Positions 8,073-15,781 of a stretch of 64,000 bases of DNA are shown one piece after another (position 1 is the stretch's first letter; each line of letters starts with the position of its first letter). The notes under the pieces were generated by a model. It saw only the letters and a program-made list of their open reading frames with translations. It was not told the DNA's origin and did no database searches. The position numbers and the translations under genes were made by a program. Source of the DNA: DSWT01 sp049975385 (GTDB taxonomy: Bacteria > Chloroflexota > Anaerolineae > B4-G1 > SLSP01); contig JBNGDO010000001.1 of assembly GCA_049975385.1 (NCBI GenBank), positions 1-64,000 on the forward strand. The letters are read 5' to 3'.

Positions 8073-11000
8073 TCAAAATTTCTCCGGAATGTGGCTCAAT
8101 TGAGGAACTTGGCCGGACTCTGTCAGAATCAATCCCACCCGCGCAGCATACGCGGCACGAATCTCCTGGTGCAGTAGGATGTTCTCCAGATAGGTCCGGC
8201 GGAAGTAGCTATCTGCGGGGATAAGCGCGTGTTTACGCGCCATTTCGTCATAGGCTCTACGGAGATATTTGGTTGCCTCTTCAGGTTGTTCGTTGGCTGC
8301 AAGGGCCTGGCTGTAGCGGAAGAGGATTTCCTCGCTCACGCACTCAGTAATTTGCACAAAACCGAACGTCTGGTAAAGCTCCAGCGCCTTCTGAGCGGTG
8401 TCTAGTGCGTTGTTCAGGTGCTCGTAGACTATGCCGGGCTTGGCGGTGGCGGCATCTTTGGCAAGCATTGCCAGTTTGAGGTGCGCGGCGGTGGCTTTGC
8501 ACAGGGCCGCCATCTCATACTGCCGCGAGACCAGGGGGCTTTGAAGGGCAAGCTCTTGGACTTCTTCAGCCAGTTCCAGCGCCATGCGCAGGTGGGCTTC
8601 ATCGCCGAGGGCGTTGTAGAGGATGGCCCAAACCAGTTTCAGGCTGGCAAGCCCGCGGTCCTGGACCGGCTCACCGATGTCGCGGATGCGCTCCAGGCTG
8701 GCGAGCGCTTCGGTGTACTGGTATTGCTCGCTTTGAATTTGGGCGATGTGGAACAGCGGGTACACTTCGTCGCGGGAGCCGATCAAGATGCGCTGGCACT
8801 CTTCCAACAGCGCCAGACCGCCCTGGTAATCACCCAGGTAGATGCCCTGGATCCGCCCGCAGGCCTGCAACGCCTTGCTCTCATTGGGGCGGTGACCGAT
8901 TTCGCGGCTGATGTTAAGACGTTCCTGCTGGTATTCTGTCAGCAGGCGGTAGTAATCGCCGCTGCGTTCAAATTCCAATCCCAGCAGGTTGAGCAGCGAC
9001 ATCTGGGTGATCTTGTCGTCGAGGCCCTGGCGCATCGCGAGTGCGGCCGCGGCCTCCAGGTACTCCATACTGAGCGAAGGCTCATCGCTGAAGGCAAAGA
9101 CCCCGCCCATACCGATGAGTAATCGCGCCTCAAAATGCTCGTCCTGCACCTGGCGGGCGAGTTCGAGGGCGCGCTCGGCCAGCGGCTGCCATTCGGGATC
9201 GCTTAAGGCCAGACGATGGTTGACGATGGCGATGAGGCTTTCCATTTCGCGGCGTTGGTCGCCCAATTCCTGCGCCAGCGCGAGGGCCTGTTGCGCCATC
9301 GGGATGCCGGCGTCGATTTCTTCTTTGCATTGGTAATCGGCCACGCCCGGCTGTTGGAGCAGCGCGTCGATGGTGAACGTGGGATCGTCGGCTAACTGCT
9401 CTGCCAGCGGCAGCAGCGCCTTGGCATCTTCCCACATCGCTTCGAATTGTCCCATAAGGTAGAAGACCGCGCGCCGCTCGTTGAGGACGCTGAAACGTTG
9501 TATGCGTATGGCGCGGCATTGATCTTCGTCGCTTGCTTTGTGCTCCAATGCGTCGAGGATTTCCAGGGCACGCGTGAACTGTTTGCCTGCTTCGGCGTTG
9601 GCGTAGACGTGCTTGGCGTGCGCAGCGCCCTTGAGAACATAATCCAATTCTTTGTCCGGCAGGCCGGCGTGCCGGAAGTGATAGGCCAAAGCGCCGTAGA
9701 ACTGTGGAGAGGGTTCGGTGGCATCCGATTTACAGCAATGGCTTTCGATATACTCGGCAATGCGCAGGTGATAACTGGTTCGTTGGGTGTTGAGTAGACG
9801 GTCGTAGGCCGCGTCGCGGATCAACGATGATCGGAAGACGTATTCGATGCCTAGCTCCGAAGCGCGCCCGCGCTCGCGGATCAACTGCGCGCGTTGCAAC
9901 GCCGTGAGGTGGGCCTTGACGCGCGCCGGGTGAGTTGCCAAGACTTCGATGATTTTCGACCAGAACACGGTGCCGACCACGGAAGCGATTTGCAGGATGT
10001 GTTGCTCTTCCGGCGTGAGCCGGTCGATGCTTGCCAGAAGTAAGTTCTGCAAGCTATCGGGCAGCGTGAGGGTGGTGACAGCCTGGGTGGTGCGCCAGCG
10101 ACCATCCTCCGGCGCACGGGTTAAAATCCCCTCAAAAATCAGCGCGCGCACCAATTCCTGGATGTAATATGGGTTACCCTCGGCTTTGCTGATGATGAGG
10201 TCTTGTGTGGCTTCGGGGAGCACATCCGGCCCGATCAACTTCGCAATCATCTCCTGGCTCTGCTCGGCGGTAAGGGGGGCAAGCGTGAGGCTGGTCAGGC
10301 GATGCGGGTATTCAGTCTCGATGTAGTAGCGAAATTCCCAGATCTGCGAAGTGCGATCTGGCCGGAAGACAAATAGCCACAGCAAGTCAGTGTAATCGCA
10401 GAGTGGGAGGCAGTATTTGAGCAGGTCCAGCGACGTGGCGTCTACCCATTGCATATCGCTGAGGTTGATCACGAGCGGCCCCTGTTGTGTGAGCGCCTCG
10501 ACCCAACTGCGCAGCGTGAGGAAGAATTGCTGGCGCAGGCTGTCGGCGTCGAGACGCCTGATCTGCTCGGCGTGGTCAGCTTCCAGTGGAAGTGACAGCA
10601 GCGTCGCCAGGTCGGGATAATACTCATCGGCATGATCGCCCCACAGCATCTCGGCTTGTTGGTAGAGACGGTCGCGCGTTTTCTCCTGCGGCTCGTCCGA
10701 ACGGATACCGAGCCAGTTGCGTAGCATGTCTTGCCACACCGCATAGGGTTGCGACTGGGTGTAAGAGCGGCAGCGCCCGCGCAGCCATATGACGCCGATC
10801 TCCGCATCTGCGGAGGGGGTGGGGTAGGTTGGCTGGCCGACCTCGGCGCCTTTGTCACGCGCTTCGGCCAAGAGCGCGTTTTGCCGGGCGAAATACTGGC
10901 GCACTTCATTGGTGAGCAGTGATTTGCCCATCCCATGTTCGCCCGTAAGGATGACAATGCCGCCAATGCCATCACTTAGGTCTTCGATGCAAGCTTTGAG

Positions 11001-11981
11001 ACTGTCAACCTCTGCGTCGCGCCCGATGAGCGGGCTGGGTAGCTCATATTCGGGCTTTTCCAGGCTGACGTAGGGCGCAAGAGGCCGGTAGACAGCGACG
11101 GGTGTGCTCACGCCCTTGACCTTGATCTCGCCGAGCGGTAGCCACTCGAACTGTGAGGTGGTGAGACGGAACGTGTTCTCACTCACCAGCACGGTGCCGG
11201 GTTCGGCGGCGGTTTCCATGCGCGCGGCAAGCGCGATGGCCTCGCCCATAGCCGTTTCTTCCCGGTACTGGCGGTCGTTGCCCACGCTGGTGACGATGAC
11301 CTCGCCCGTGTTGACGCCCACGCGCAGCGCCAGGCTGATGCCCTCGCGTTTTTCCAGGTCAGCGGCGAACGGTTGCAGTGCCGACTGCATCGCCAGGGCC
11401 GCCAGCACCGCGCGCTCCGGGTCGTCCTCGTGCGCCGTCGTCGTCCCGAAGAAGGCAACCAGGCCATCCCCACGGAATTGATCGACTTTGCCGCCGAAAC
11501 GGTAGATCTCCGTTTCCAGGATCTGGAGGACGCGGTTCATCATCTTGACCCACGCCTCGGTGCCGACCTGTTCCATCAGATCGGTGGAACCTTTGACGTC
11601 CGCGAGGATGATCGTTGCCAGGCGGCGTTCCCCTTCGAGTGGAGCTAGATCGCCGGGTTCTGCTGGGCCGGTCGATGCGCTAGAAAGCGCGCTGGGAGGC
11701 GTGCCAGGAGGCGCACCTTCCGGCACACTTTCTCGGATGCTTTCCGGTGCGCCAGCAAATGCCTGATCTGGTATGCGTTCTGGGGGAACCTCCTGTGTCC
11801 GCAGCGGAATAACGTCGAATGCGGAAGCGGCGCTGAGGGGATTGCCGCACTCGCTGCAAAAGCGATGGGCGCGCGGATTTTTCGTCCCGCAGGCCGGACA
11901 GACCAGCCGGAGACGCGCGCCGCACATCCCACAGAATTTATGTCGTGCGCGAACCTTGAAGCCGCACTCAGGACACTTCAT
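8073..11981 (-). CDS. Zinc-ribbon / class III cyclase-like / STAND ATPase / TPR regulator
   Basis: 1302 residues. Two zinc ribbons open the protein (Cys3, 6, 17, 20 and Cys28, 31, 42, 45). Residues about 115-300 are a class III nucleotide cyclase domain with both metal-binding Asp (LADVKGST, Asp128; FRGDGLVAFFG, Asp172). Other catalytic positions deviate: Gln168 stands where a substrate-recognising Lys is common, and the transition-state Asn is Ala250 in GEAIALAARM, while Arg254 is kept. Residues about 315-750 are a STAND/AAA-type ATPase with Walker A GEHGMGKS (347-354) and a Walker B-like LVINLSDMQWVD. The rest, to residue about 1290, is TPR-like helices. Architecture is that of large cytosolic signal integrators; whether it makes a cyclic nucleotide is uncertain. 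It follows a CNB gene by 48 nt of heptamer repeat and precedes the CNB-fused transporter, so a common signalling locus is likely. Confidence 0.92.
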   Translation of the reverse strand: MKCPECGFKVRARHKFCGMCGARLRLVCPACGTKNPRAHRFCSECGNPLSAASAFDVIPLRTQEVPPERIPDQAFAGAPESIRESVPEGAPPGTPPSALSSASTGPAEPGDLAPLEGERRLATIILADVKGSTDLMEQVGTEAWVKMMNRVLQILETEIYRFGGKVDQFRGDGLVAFFGTTTAHEDDPERAVLAALAMQSALQPFAADLEKREGISLALRVGVNTGEVIVTSVGNDRQYREETAMGEAIALAARMETAAEPGTVLVSENTFRLTTSQFEWLPLGEIKVKGVSTPVAVYRPLAPYVSLEKPEYELPSPLIGRDAEVDSLKACIEDLSDGIGGIVILTGEHGMGKSLLTNEVRQYFARQNALLAEARDKGAEVGQPTYPTPSADAEIGVIWLRGRCRSYTQSQPYAVWQDMLRNWLGIRSDEPQEKTRDRLYQQAEMLWGDHADEYYPDLATLLSLPLEADHAEQIRRLDADSLRQQFFLTLRSWVEALTQQGPLVINLSDMQWVDATSLDLLKYCLPLCDYTDLLWLFVFRPDRTSQIWEFRYYIETEYPHRLTSLTLAPLTAEQSQEMIAKLIGPDVLPEATQDLIISKAEGNPYYIQELVRALIFEGILTRAPEDGRWRTTQAVTTLTLPDSLQNLLLASIDRLTPEEQHILQIASVVGTVFWSKIIEVLATHPARVKAHLTALQRAQLIRERGRASELGIEYVFRSSLIRDAAYDRLLNTQRTSYHLRIAEYIESHCCKSDATEPSPQFYGALAYHFRHAGLPDKELDYVLKGAAHAKHVYANAEAGKQFTRALEILDALEHKASDEDQCRAIRIQRFSVLNERRAVFYLMGQFEAMWEDAKALLPLAEQLADDPTFTIDALLQQPGVADYQCKEEIDAGIPMAQQALALAQELGDQRREMESLIAIVNHRLALSDPEWQPLAERALELARQVQDEHFEARLLIGMGGVFAFSDEPSLSMEYLEAAAALAMRQGLDDKITQMSLLNLLGLEFERSGDYYRLLTEYQQERLNISREIGHRPNESKALQACGRIQGIYLGDYQGGLALLEECQRILIGSRDEVYPLFHIAQIQSEQYQYTEALASLERIRDIGEPVQDRGLASLKLVWAILYNALGDEAHLRMALELAEEVQELALQSPLVSRQYEMAALCKATAAHLKLAMLAKDAATAKPGIVYEHLNNALDTAQKALELYQTFGFVQITECVSEEILFRYSQALAANEQPEEATKYLRRAYDEMARKHALIPADSYFRRTYLENILLHQEIRAAYAARVGLILTESGQVPQLSHIPEKF

Positions 11982-12030
11982 GAATCATGATGAATCATGA
12001 ATCATGAATCATGAATCATGATTCATGATT
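11982..12030. repeat. GAATCAT heptamer array filling a spacer
   Basis: Five copies of GAATCAT (11982-11988, 11992-12019) followed by the inverted copy GATTCATGATT. The array occupies the entire spacer between the start codon of the cyclase-like gene and the stop codon of the small CNB gene. Confidence 0.9.
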
Positions 12031-12467
12031 TAGTAATAGGCGTTCAGGGCCATACGGAAACGTTTGGCGAGTTCGACCATGATATCCACGGCCATTTCGC
12101 CATCCCGCCTCAGCACGCCGAGGAAGTTCTCGCGGGGGAGAATGAGGCACTCGGTCGATTCGGTGGCGATAACCGATGCGGTGCGCGGGCCGTTGTCGAG
12201 CAGGGCTAACTCGCCAAAGAAGTCCCCAGGCCCAAAGGTGTTGACTACCGCCTTGCTGCCGTCGGCCTTCTCGCGCACGGCCTCGGCTTTTCCGGATGCA
12301 ATGACGAAGAATCCGTACCCATCGCGGCCCTGCGGCACAATCACCTCGCCGGGAGCGCACGTACGATCGACGAAAATCCGCGCTAGGTTTTGGATTTGGC
12401 GCTTCTTCAAATTTTCAAAGAGGGGGACTTTACAGAGAATCTCGATTGCTCGTTCCAGGTCTGCCAT
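12030..12467 (-). CDS. Small cyclic-nucleotide-binding domain protein (Crp/PKA-R type sensor without DNA-binding domain)
   Basis: 145 residues, a single CNB domain and nothing else. The phosphate-binding cassette is canonical, FFGELALLDNGPRTASV, with the Glu and Arg that contact the ribose and cyclic phosphate of cAMP or cGMP. There is no helix-turn-helix, so it is a stand-alone sensor or adaptor rather than a transcription factor. The ATG at 12467 is preceded by a strong AAGGAGGAATCATT ribosome-binding site. It is followed on the same strand by the cyclase-like gene (48 nt away) and the CNB-fused transporter. A good promoter sits just upstream (12508-12535), so it probably heads the signalling/NRPS transcription unit. 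A paralogue of the same size lies at 20390-20821. Confidence 0.93.
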   Translation of the reverse strand: MADLERAIEILCKVPLFENLKKRQIQNLARIFVDRTCAPGEVIVPQGRDGYGFFVIASGKAEAVREKADGSKAVVNTFGPGDFFGELALLDNGPRTASVIATESTECLILPRENFLGVLRRDGEMAVDIMVELAKRFRMALNAYY

Positions 12468-12507
12468 AATGATTCCTCCTTAAGCTGGGCTGGTAACCTA
12501 TTGTTTT

Positions 12508-12535
12508 ATTATAGTTCAATGATGAAAGTGTGCAA
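12508..12535 (-). promoter_or_regulatory. Sigma70-type promoter for the CNB/cyclase operon
   Basis: On the minus strand TTGCAC (12530-12535), a 16-nt spacer and TATAAT (12508-12513). It lies 41 nt upstream of the CNB start codon, after the phosphatase gene. Confidence 0.6.
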
Positions 12536-12640
12536 CCGGGAATACGTTTAAAGACGCTTGCGCGCCACCTCGTGTCGAGTGCGCCGGAATTGGTTCAGTG
12601 CATTGCCAATTGGAAGAAGGTGCCCCACACTATTAGCCTG

Positions 12641-13252
12641 TCACAGTCCCAGGTGTTGCATATCGTTCAATCTGTTCAACACCGGTCCAATACGCTGAAA
12701 TTCAACCTCTGTTAGCGAAGTGTTGCCCAGCGCGAACTGCCAGTAATCGCCCAGGGACTTATGCAGCAGCAGGCACAGCAGCGCCCGGATCGCGCCGCCG
12801 TGCGAGGCGATGAGCACCGTCTGCTCGGGATGCGCGCGCCGGATGTCATCAAGAGCCGCGTGGACCCGCGCTGCGAGCTGCGCCAACGTCTCGCCGCCCG
12901 GCGGAGCGTGGTGGACGCGGTCGGCATTCCACCAGGCTACCGTCTCCGGGAACGCGGCCTCCATCTGCGGATACGTCAACCCGTGCCATTCCCCAAAGCT
13001 CATCTCCCGCCAGCGCGGATCGAGGCGCACGTCGAGCGTGTGATGCCGCGCAATCGCGTGTGCCGTCTCCGCCGCCCGGCAGAGGTCGCTGGCGTAGATC
13101 GCGTCCAGCGGCGTCATCGCCAACCGCCCGGCGATGGCCTCCGCCTGCCGCAGTCCCGCCGCGCTCAAGGGTACGTCGGTCTGTCCCTGATAGCGTCCTT
13201 CGGCGTTCCACGCTGTCTCGCCATGGCGGACTAAGAATAATCGTAAACTCAT
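12641..13252 (-). CDS. Histidine phosphatase family protein (phosphoglycerate mutase-like / CobC-like)
   Basis: 203 residues, the usual length for the branch. The phosphohistidine motif LVRHGETAWN places the catalytic His at residue 10 next to Arg9; the second catalytic His is in IASHGGAIRALL. Other conserved parts are the SDLCRAAETA segment and the Glu of EMSFGEWHGLTY, the usual acid. Members dephosphorylate small phosphate esters, such as alpha-ribazole phosphate or phosphoglycerate, in the cytoplasm; the substrate cannot be told from sequence, and no cobalamin genes are nearby. GAAGGA sits 6-7 nt before the ATG. It is upstream of and on the same strand as the CNB gene, with a 173-bp spacer and a separate promoter, so it is probably not in the signalling operon. 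Confidence 0.9.
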   Translation of the reverse strand: MSLRLFLVRHGETAWNAEGRYQGQTDVPLSAAGLRQAEAIAGRLAMTPLDAIYASDLCRAAETAHAIARHHTLDVRLDPRWREMSFGEWHGLTYPQMEAAFPETVAWWNADRVHHAPPGGETLAQLAARVHAALDDIRRAHPEQTVLIASHGGAIRALLCLLLHKSLGDYWQFALGNTSLTEVEFQRIGPVLNRLNDMQHLGL

Positions 13253-13277
13253 ATCAATCCTTCGAAAACATAAGCGG

Positions 13278-13283
13278 ATTATA
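13278..13283 (-). promoter_or_regulatory. Possible -10 element of the phosphatase gene
   Basis: TATAAT on the minus strand 25 nt upstream of the ATG at 13252; no good -35 was found at 16-18 nt. Confidence 0.35.
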
Positions 13284-13322
13284 CATAAAATCTGGCGAAT
13301 GAGTATTTTCGCCGGAAGCGGA

Positions 13323-13351
13323 TTGCCAATTTCAGATAAGCGTGTTATATA
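13323..13351 (+). promoter_or_regulatory. Promoter of the GH30 gene
   Basis: TTGCCA (13323-13328), 17-nt spacer, TATATA (13346-13351) preceded by TGT (extended -10). It would give a 5' leader of about 160 nt that contains the hairpin at 13402-13454. Confidence 0.5.
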
Positions 13352-13401
13352 AACGCTAGTACAGCAAGGCGCAAGTTCTTTCCCGCATAGGGGTACTCAG
13401 A

Positions 13402-13454
13402 GGGGATCGGCAGATTCCCGACGTCTGCATATAGCCGGTGATCTGGCGATCCCC
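13402..13454 (+). other. Structured 5' leader hairpin upstream of GH30
   Basis: GGGGATCGGCAGA (13402-13414) pairs with TCTGGCGATCCCC (13442-13454) with one mismatch and a 27-nt loop. No T-run follows, so it looks like an operator or mRNA structure rather than a terminator. No riboswitch family is recognised. Nothing else is seen in 13253-13518. Confidence 0.45.
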
Positions 13455-13518
13455 TTGAAGCTATAAATCAGGATGGGATTTACGCCGCGCCGTAACATGC
13501 ATTTTTTAGGAGGCAATC

Positions 13519-14862
13519 ATGACCGGTATCATCATTCAATGGGTTCGTACTGCGCAGGGCGCCGGAGAACGTCTGAAGCATCAGATCCCCCTTCGGTTTG
13601 TAGATCAGCCTGCGCCTGACCTGGCGTCTGTTACGGTGGACGCCGGCACGCGTTTCCAAACCCTCGAAGGGTTCGGCGGCGCGTTCACCGAGGCGGCAGC
13701 GGTCACGTTGTACAAGATGCCGCCGGAGCAGCAGGCCGAAATCCTCAAGGCGTACTTCGATCCCCAGGCGGGACACGGCTACACGCTTTGCCGGACGCAT
13801 ATCAACAGTTGCGACTTCTCGCTGGGTAACTACGCTTACGACGAGGTGGATGGCGACGTGGAACTCGTGCATTTCTCCATCGACCGCGACCGGCAAGCGT
13901 TGATGCCCATGATCAAGGCAGCGATGGACGTTGCGGGTGGGGGGCTCAAGCTCTTCGCCTCGCCGTGGAGCCCGCCCGCGTGGATGAAGACCAACGGCGA
14001 GATGAACCACGGCGGCAAGCTCAAGCCGGAATACCGCGACGCCTGGGCGCGCTACTACTGCCGCTACATTCACGAGTACGAGAAAGCGGGGATTCCCATC
14101 TGGGGCCTGAGCGTGCAGAATGAGCCATTGGCAGTCCAGACCTGGGATTCCTGCATCTACACGGGCGAGGAGGAGCGCGATTTCGTCCGCGATTACCTCG
14201 GCCCGGCGCTGGAACGCGAAGGGCTGGCGGACGTCAACCTCATCATCTGGGACCACAACCGCGACCTGCTCTACGAACGCGCCAAAATCGTGCTGGACGA
14301 TCCGGCGGCGGCGCGCTACGTGTGGGGGACAGGCTTCCACTGGTACGTCGTCGATGCGTTTGACAACGTGCAGCGGGTGCACGATGCCTATCCCGATAAG
14401 CACCTGCTCTTCACCGAAGGTTGCCAGGAAGGCGGGCCGCATCTTGGCGAGTGGGCCGTGGGTGAGCGCTACGCCCGCTCGATGCTCCACGACCTCAACC
14501 GCTGGACGGTGGGGTGGGTGGATTGGAACCTGGTGCTGGACGAGATCGGCGGGCCGAACCACGTGGGCAACTATTGCAGCGCGCCCATCATCGCCGACAC
14601 GCGCACAGGCGAAGTGCTCTACCAGTATTCCTACGACTACATCGGCCACTTCTCGCGCTACATCCGCCCCGGCGCGCAGCGCATCATCGCCGCGCCGACG
14701 TGCGACGAATTGGAAACGACGGCGTTCGTCAATCCTGACGGGCAGATCGCCGTCGTCGTGCTCAACCGCACGGAGAAGGATGTGCCCTTCGCGCTCAAGT
14801 TCGCCGGGCAAGTCGCCGTCACCGACAGTCCGGCGCACTCGATCCAGACGTATTGCTGGTGA
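13519..14862 (+). CDS. Glycoside hydrolase family 30 (glucosylceramidase-like)
   Basis: 447 residues forming a TIM barrel with a C-terminal beta domain. The motif FQTLEGFGGAFTEAAA near residue 46 is typical of GH30. The acid/base Glu202 lies in SVQNEPLAVQTWDS and the nucleophile Glu300 in LLFTEGCQEGG; MKTNGEMNHGG and NWNLVLDEIGGPNH are further family motifs. The enzyme hydrolyses beta-glucosidic or related bonds with retention; the exact substrate is open (beta-1,6-glucan, glucosylceramide or xylan-type). There is no signal peptide, so it should act on imported oligosaccharides in the cytoplasm. The start is fixed by a strong AGGAGG 6 nt upstream. It is monocistronic or read with the following methyltransferase, from which it is separated by an inverted repeat array. 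Confidence 0.93.
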   Translation: MTGIIIQWVRTAQGAGERLKHQIPLRFVDQPAPDLASVTVDAGTRFQTLEGFGGAFTEAAAVTLYKMPPEQQAEILKAYFDPQAGHGYTLCRTHINSCDFSLGNYAYDEVDGDVELVHFSIDRDRQALMPMIKAAMDVAGGGLKLFASPWSPPAWMKTNGEMNHGGKLKPEYRDAWARYYCRYIHEYEKAGIPIWGLSVQNEPLAVQTWDSCIYTGEEERDFVRDYLGPALEREGLADVNLIIWDHNRDLLYERAKIVLDDPAAARYVWGTGFHWYVVDAFDNVQRVHDAYPDKHLLFTEGCQEGGPHLGEWAVGERYARSMLHDLNRWTVGWVDWNLVLDEIGGPNHVGNYCSAPIIADTRTGEVLYQYSYDYIGHFSRYIRPGAQRIIAAPTCDELETTAFVNPDGQIAVVVLNRTEKDVPFALKFAGQVAVTDSPAHSIQTYCW

Positions 14863-14864
14863 TG

Positions 14865-14964
14865 GGTAATTGGAGATTGGGAATCAGTAATCAGTAATCG
14901 GGGATTGGGAATCAAGCTGGCGTCTTTCCCAATCCCCAGTTACCAGTTGCCGATTACCAATCCC
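14865..14964. repeat. Inverted pair of heptamer arrays (GGTAATC type)
   Basis: Forward heptamers GGTAATT, GGAGATT, GGGAATC, AGTAATC, AGTAATC, GGGGATT, GGGAATC (14865-14913), then the complementary series AATCCCC, AGTTACC, AGTTGCC, GATTACC, AATCCC (to 14964). The transcript could fold into a long imperfect hairpin between the GH30 and methyltransferase genes. Confidence 0.85.
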
Positions 14965-14974
14965 TACACTTGTT

Positions 14975-15625
14975 ATGGAATGTCCTTTATGTCTACACTC
15001 AGAGACGGAACGCGTGCAGGGACCGGACGCGCGCCGGTACTATGTGTGCGACACTTGCGCGTTGATCTTTGTCGATCCGGCTCAGCATCTATCGCCGGAT
15101 GAGGAGCGGGCGCGCTATCTGCTTCACCAGAACAGCCGGCAGGATCATGACTACGTGGCGTTTCTGAACCGGCTTCTCCGGCCGCTGTTGCCGTATCTCG
15201 ATGCCGGCGCGCGTGGACTCGATTACGGCTGCGGCCCTGTGCCGGTCTTGTCGCATTTAGCGCGGGAGCAGGGTATCGTCTGTGACGATTACGACCCGTT
15301 TTTTGCGGACGGCGCGCTAAATCCACCTTATGGCGTGGTTTTCGCCTCTGAGTGTTTCGAACACTTTCACCGCCCGGCAGCAGAGATGGCGCGCATACTG
15401 GCTTTGTTGCAACCGGGTGGACTTTTGGGGATCATGACCGAACGCTGGACGACGCCGGCGGCGTTTGCAGGGTGGTACTACGCGCAGGCCCCGACGCACG
15501 TGTGCTTTTATCACGCGGACACGTTCGACTTTCTGTGTGACCGCTTTGGTTTGACGCCCATGTGGCGAGATGAGAAGCGTGTCATCATCCTCCGGCGCAA
15601 TGTGGCCGGAGTGCGTGAACAGTAG
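14975..15625 (+). CDS. SAM-dependent methyltransferase with N-terminal zinc ribbon
   Basis: 216 residues. Cys3, Cys6, Cys25 and Cys28 (CPLC and CDTC) form a probable zinc ribbon. A class I methyltransferase fold follows with motif I GLDYGCGPVPVLS near residue 81; FASECFEHFHRP is the region after strand 4 and LLQPGGLLGIMTE the motif after it. This arrangement resembles the Methyltransf_23-type enzymes with an N-terminal zinc motif found in antibiotic and cell-surface sugar pathways. The substrate is not recognisable. The start at 14975 lacks a clear ribosome-binding site because the heptamer array runs up to it. The gene ends before a repeat-derived hairpin at 15658-15725. Confidence 0.85.
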   Translation: MECPLCLHSETERVQGPDARRYYVCDTCALIFVDPAQHLSPDEERARYLLHQNSRQDHDYVAFLNRLLRPLLPYLDAGARGLDYGCGPVPVLSHLAREQGIVCDDYDPFFADGALNPPYGVVFASECFEHFHRPAAEMARILALLQPGGLLGIMTERWTTPAAFAGWYYAQAPTHVCFYHADTFDFLCDRFGLTPMWRDEKRVIILRRNVAGVREQ

Positions 15626-15657
15626 TTACGTACTTATGAACACGAACAAGGATTCTT

Positions 15658-15725
15658 ACCGCGGAGCACGCAGAGTTCGCAGAGTTTTTATGCTTTTTCT
15701 CTGCGTGCTCAGCGATCTCTGCGGT
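15658..15725. repeat. Repeat-derived hairpin (GCAGAG type)
   Basis: AGCACGCAGAG (15665-15675) pairs perfectly with CTCTGCGTGCT (15699-15709), flanked by ACCGC/GCGGT. Repeated GCAGAG-like units make up the element; a decayed half-copy lies at about 57423-57445. It may act as a terminator after the methyltransferase gene. Confidence 0.7.
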
Positions 15726-15781
15726 GAAAAAATAAGGGCCGCGCAATGACTGTGTGAACATCAAGGAAATGAGGTGTGTCA

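Noticed and set aside
13480..14838. A 452-codon minus-strand open frame opposite the GH30 gene
   Set aside because: Antisense shadow in GC-rich DNA: Arg/Val/His-rich, no domain, no ribosome-binding site, while the plus strand encodes a complete GH30 enzyme.
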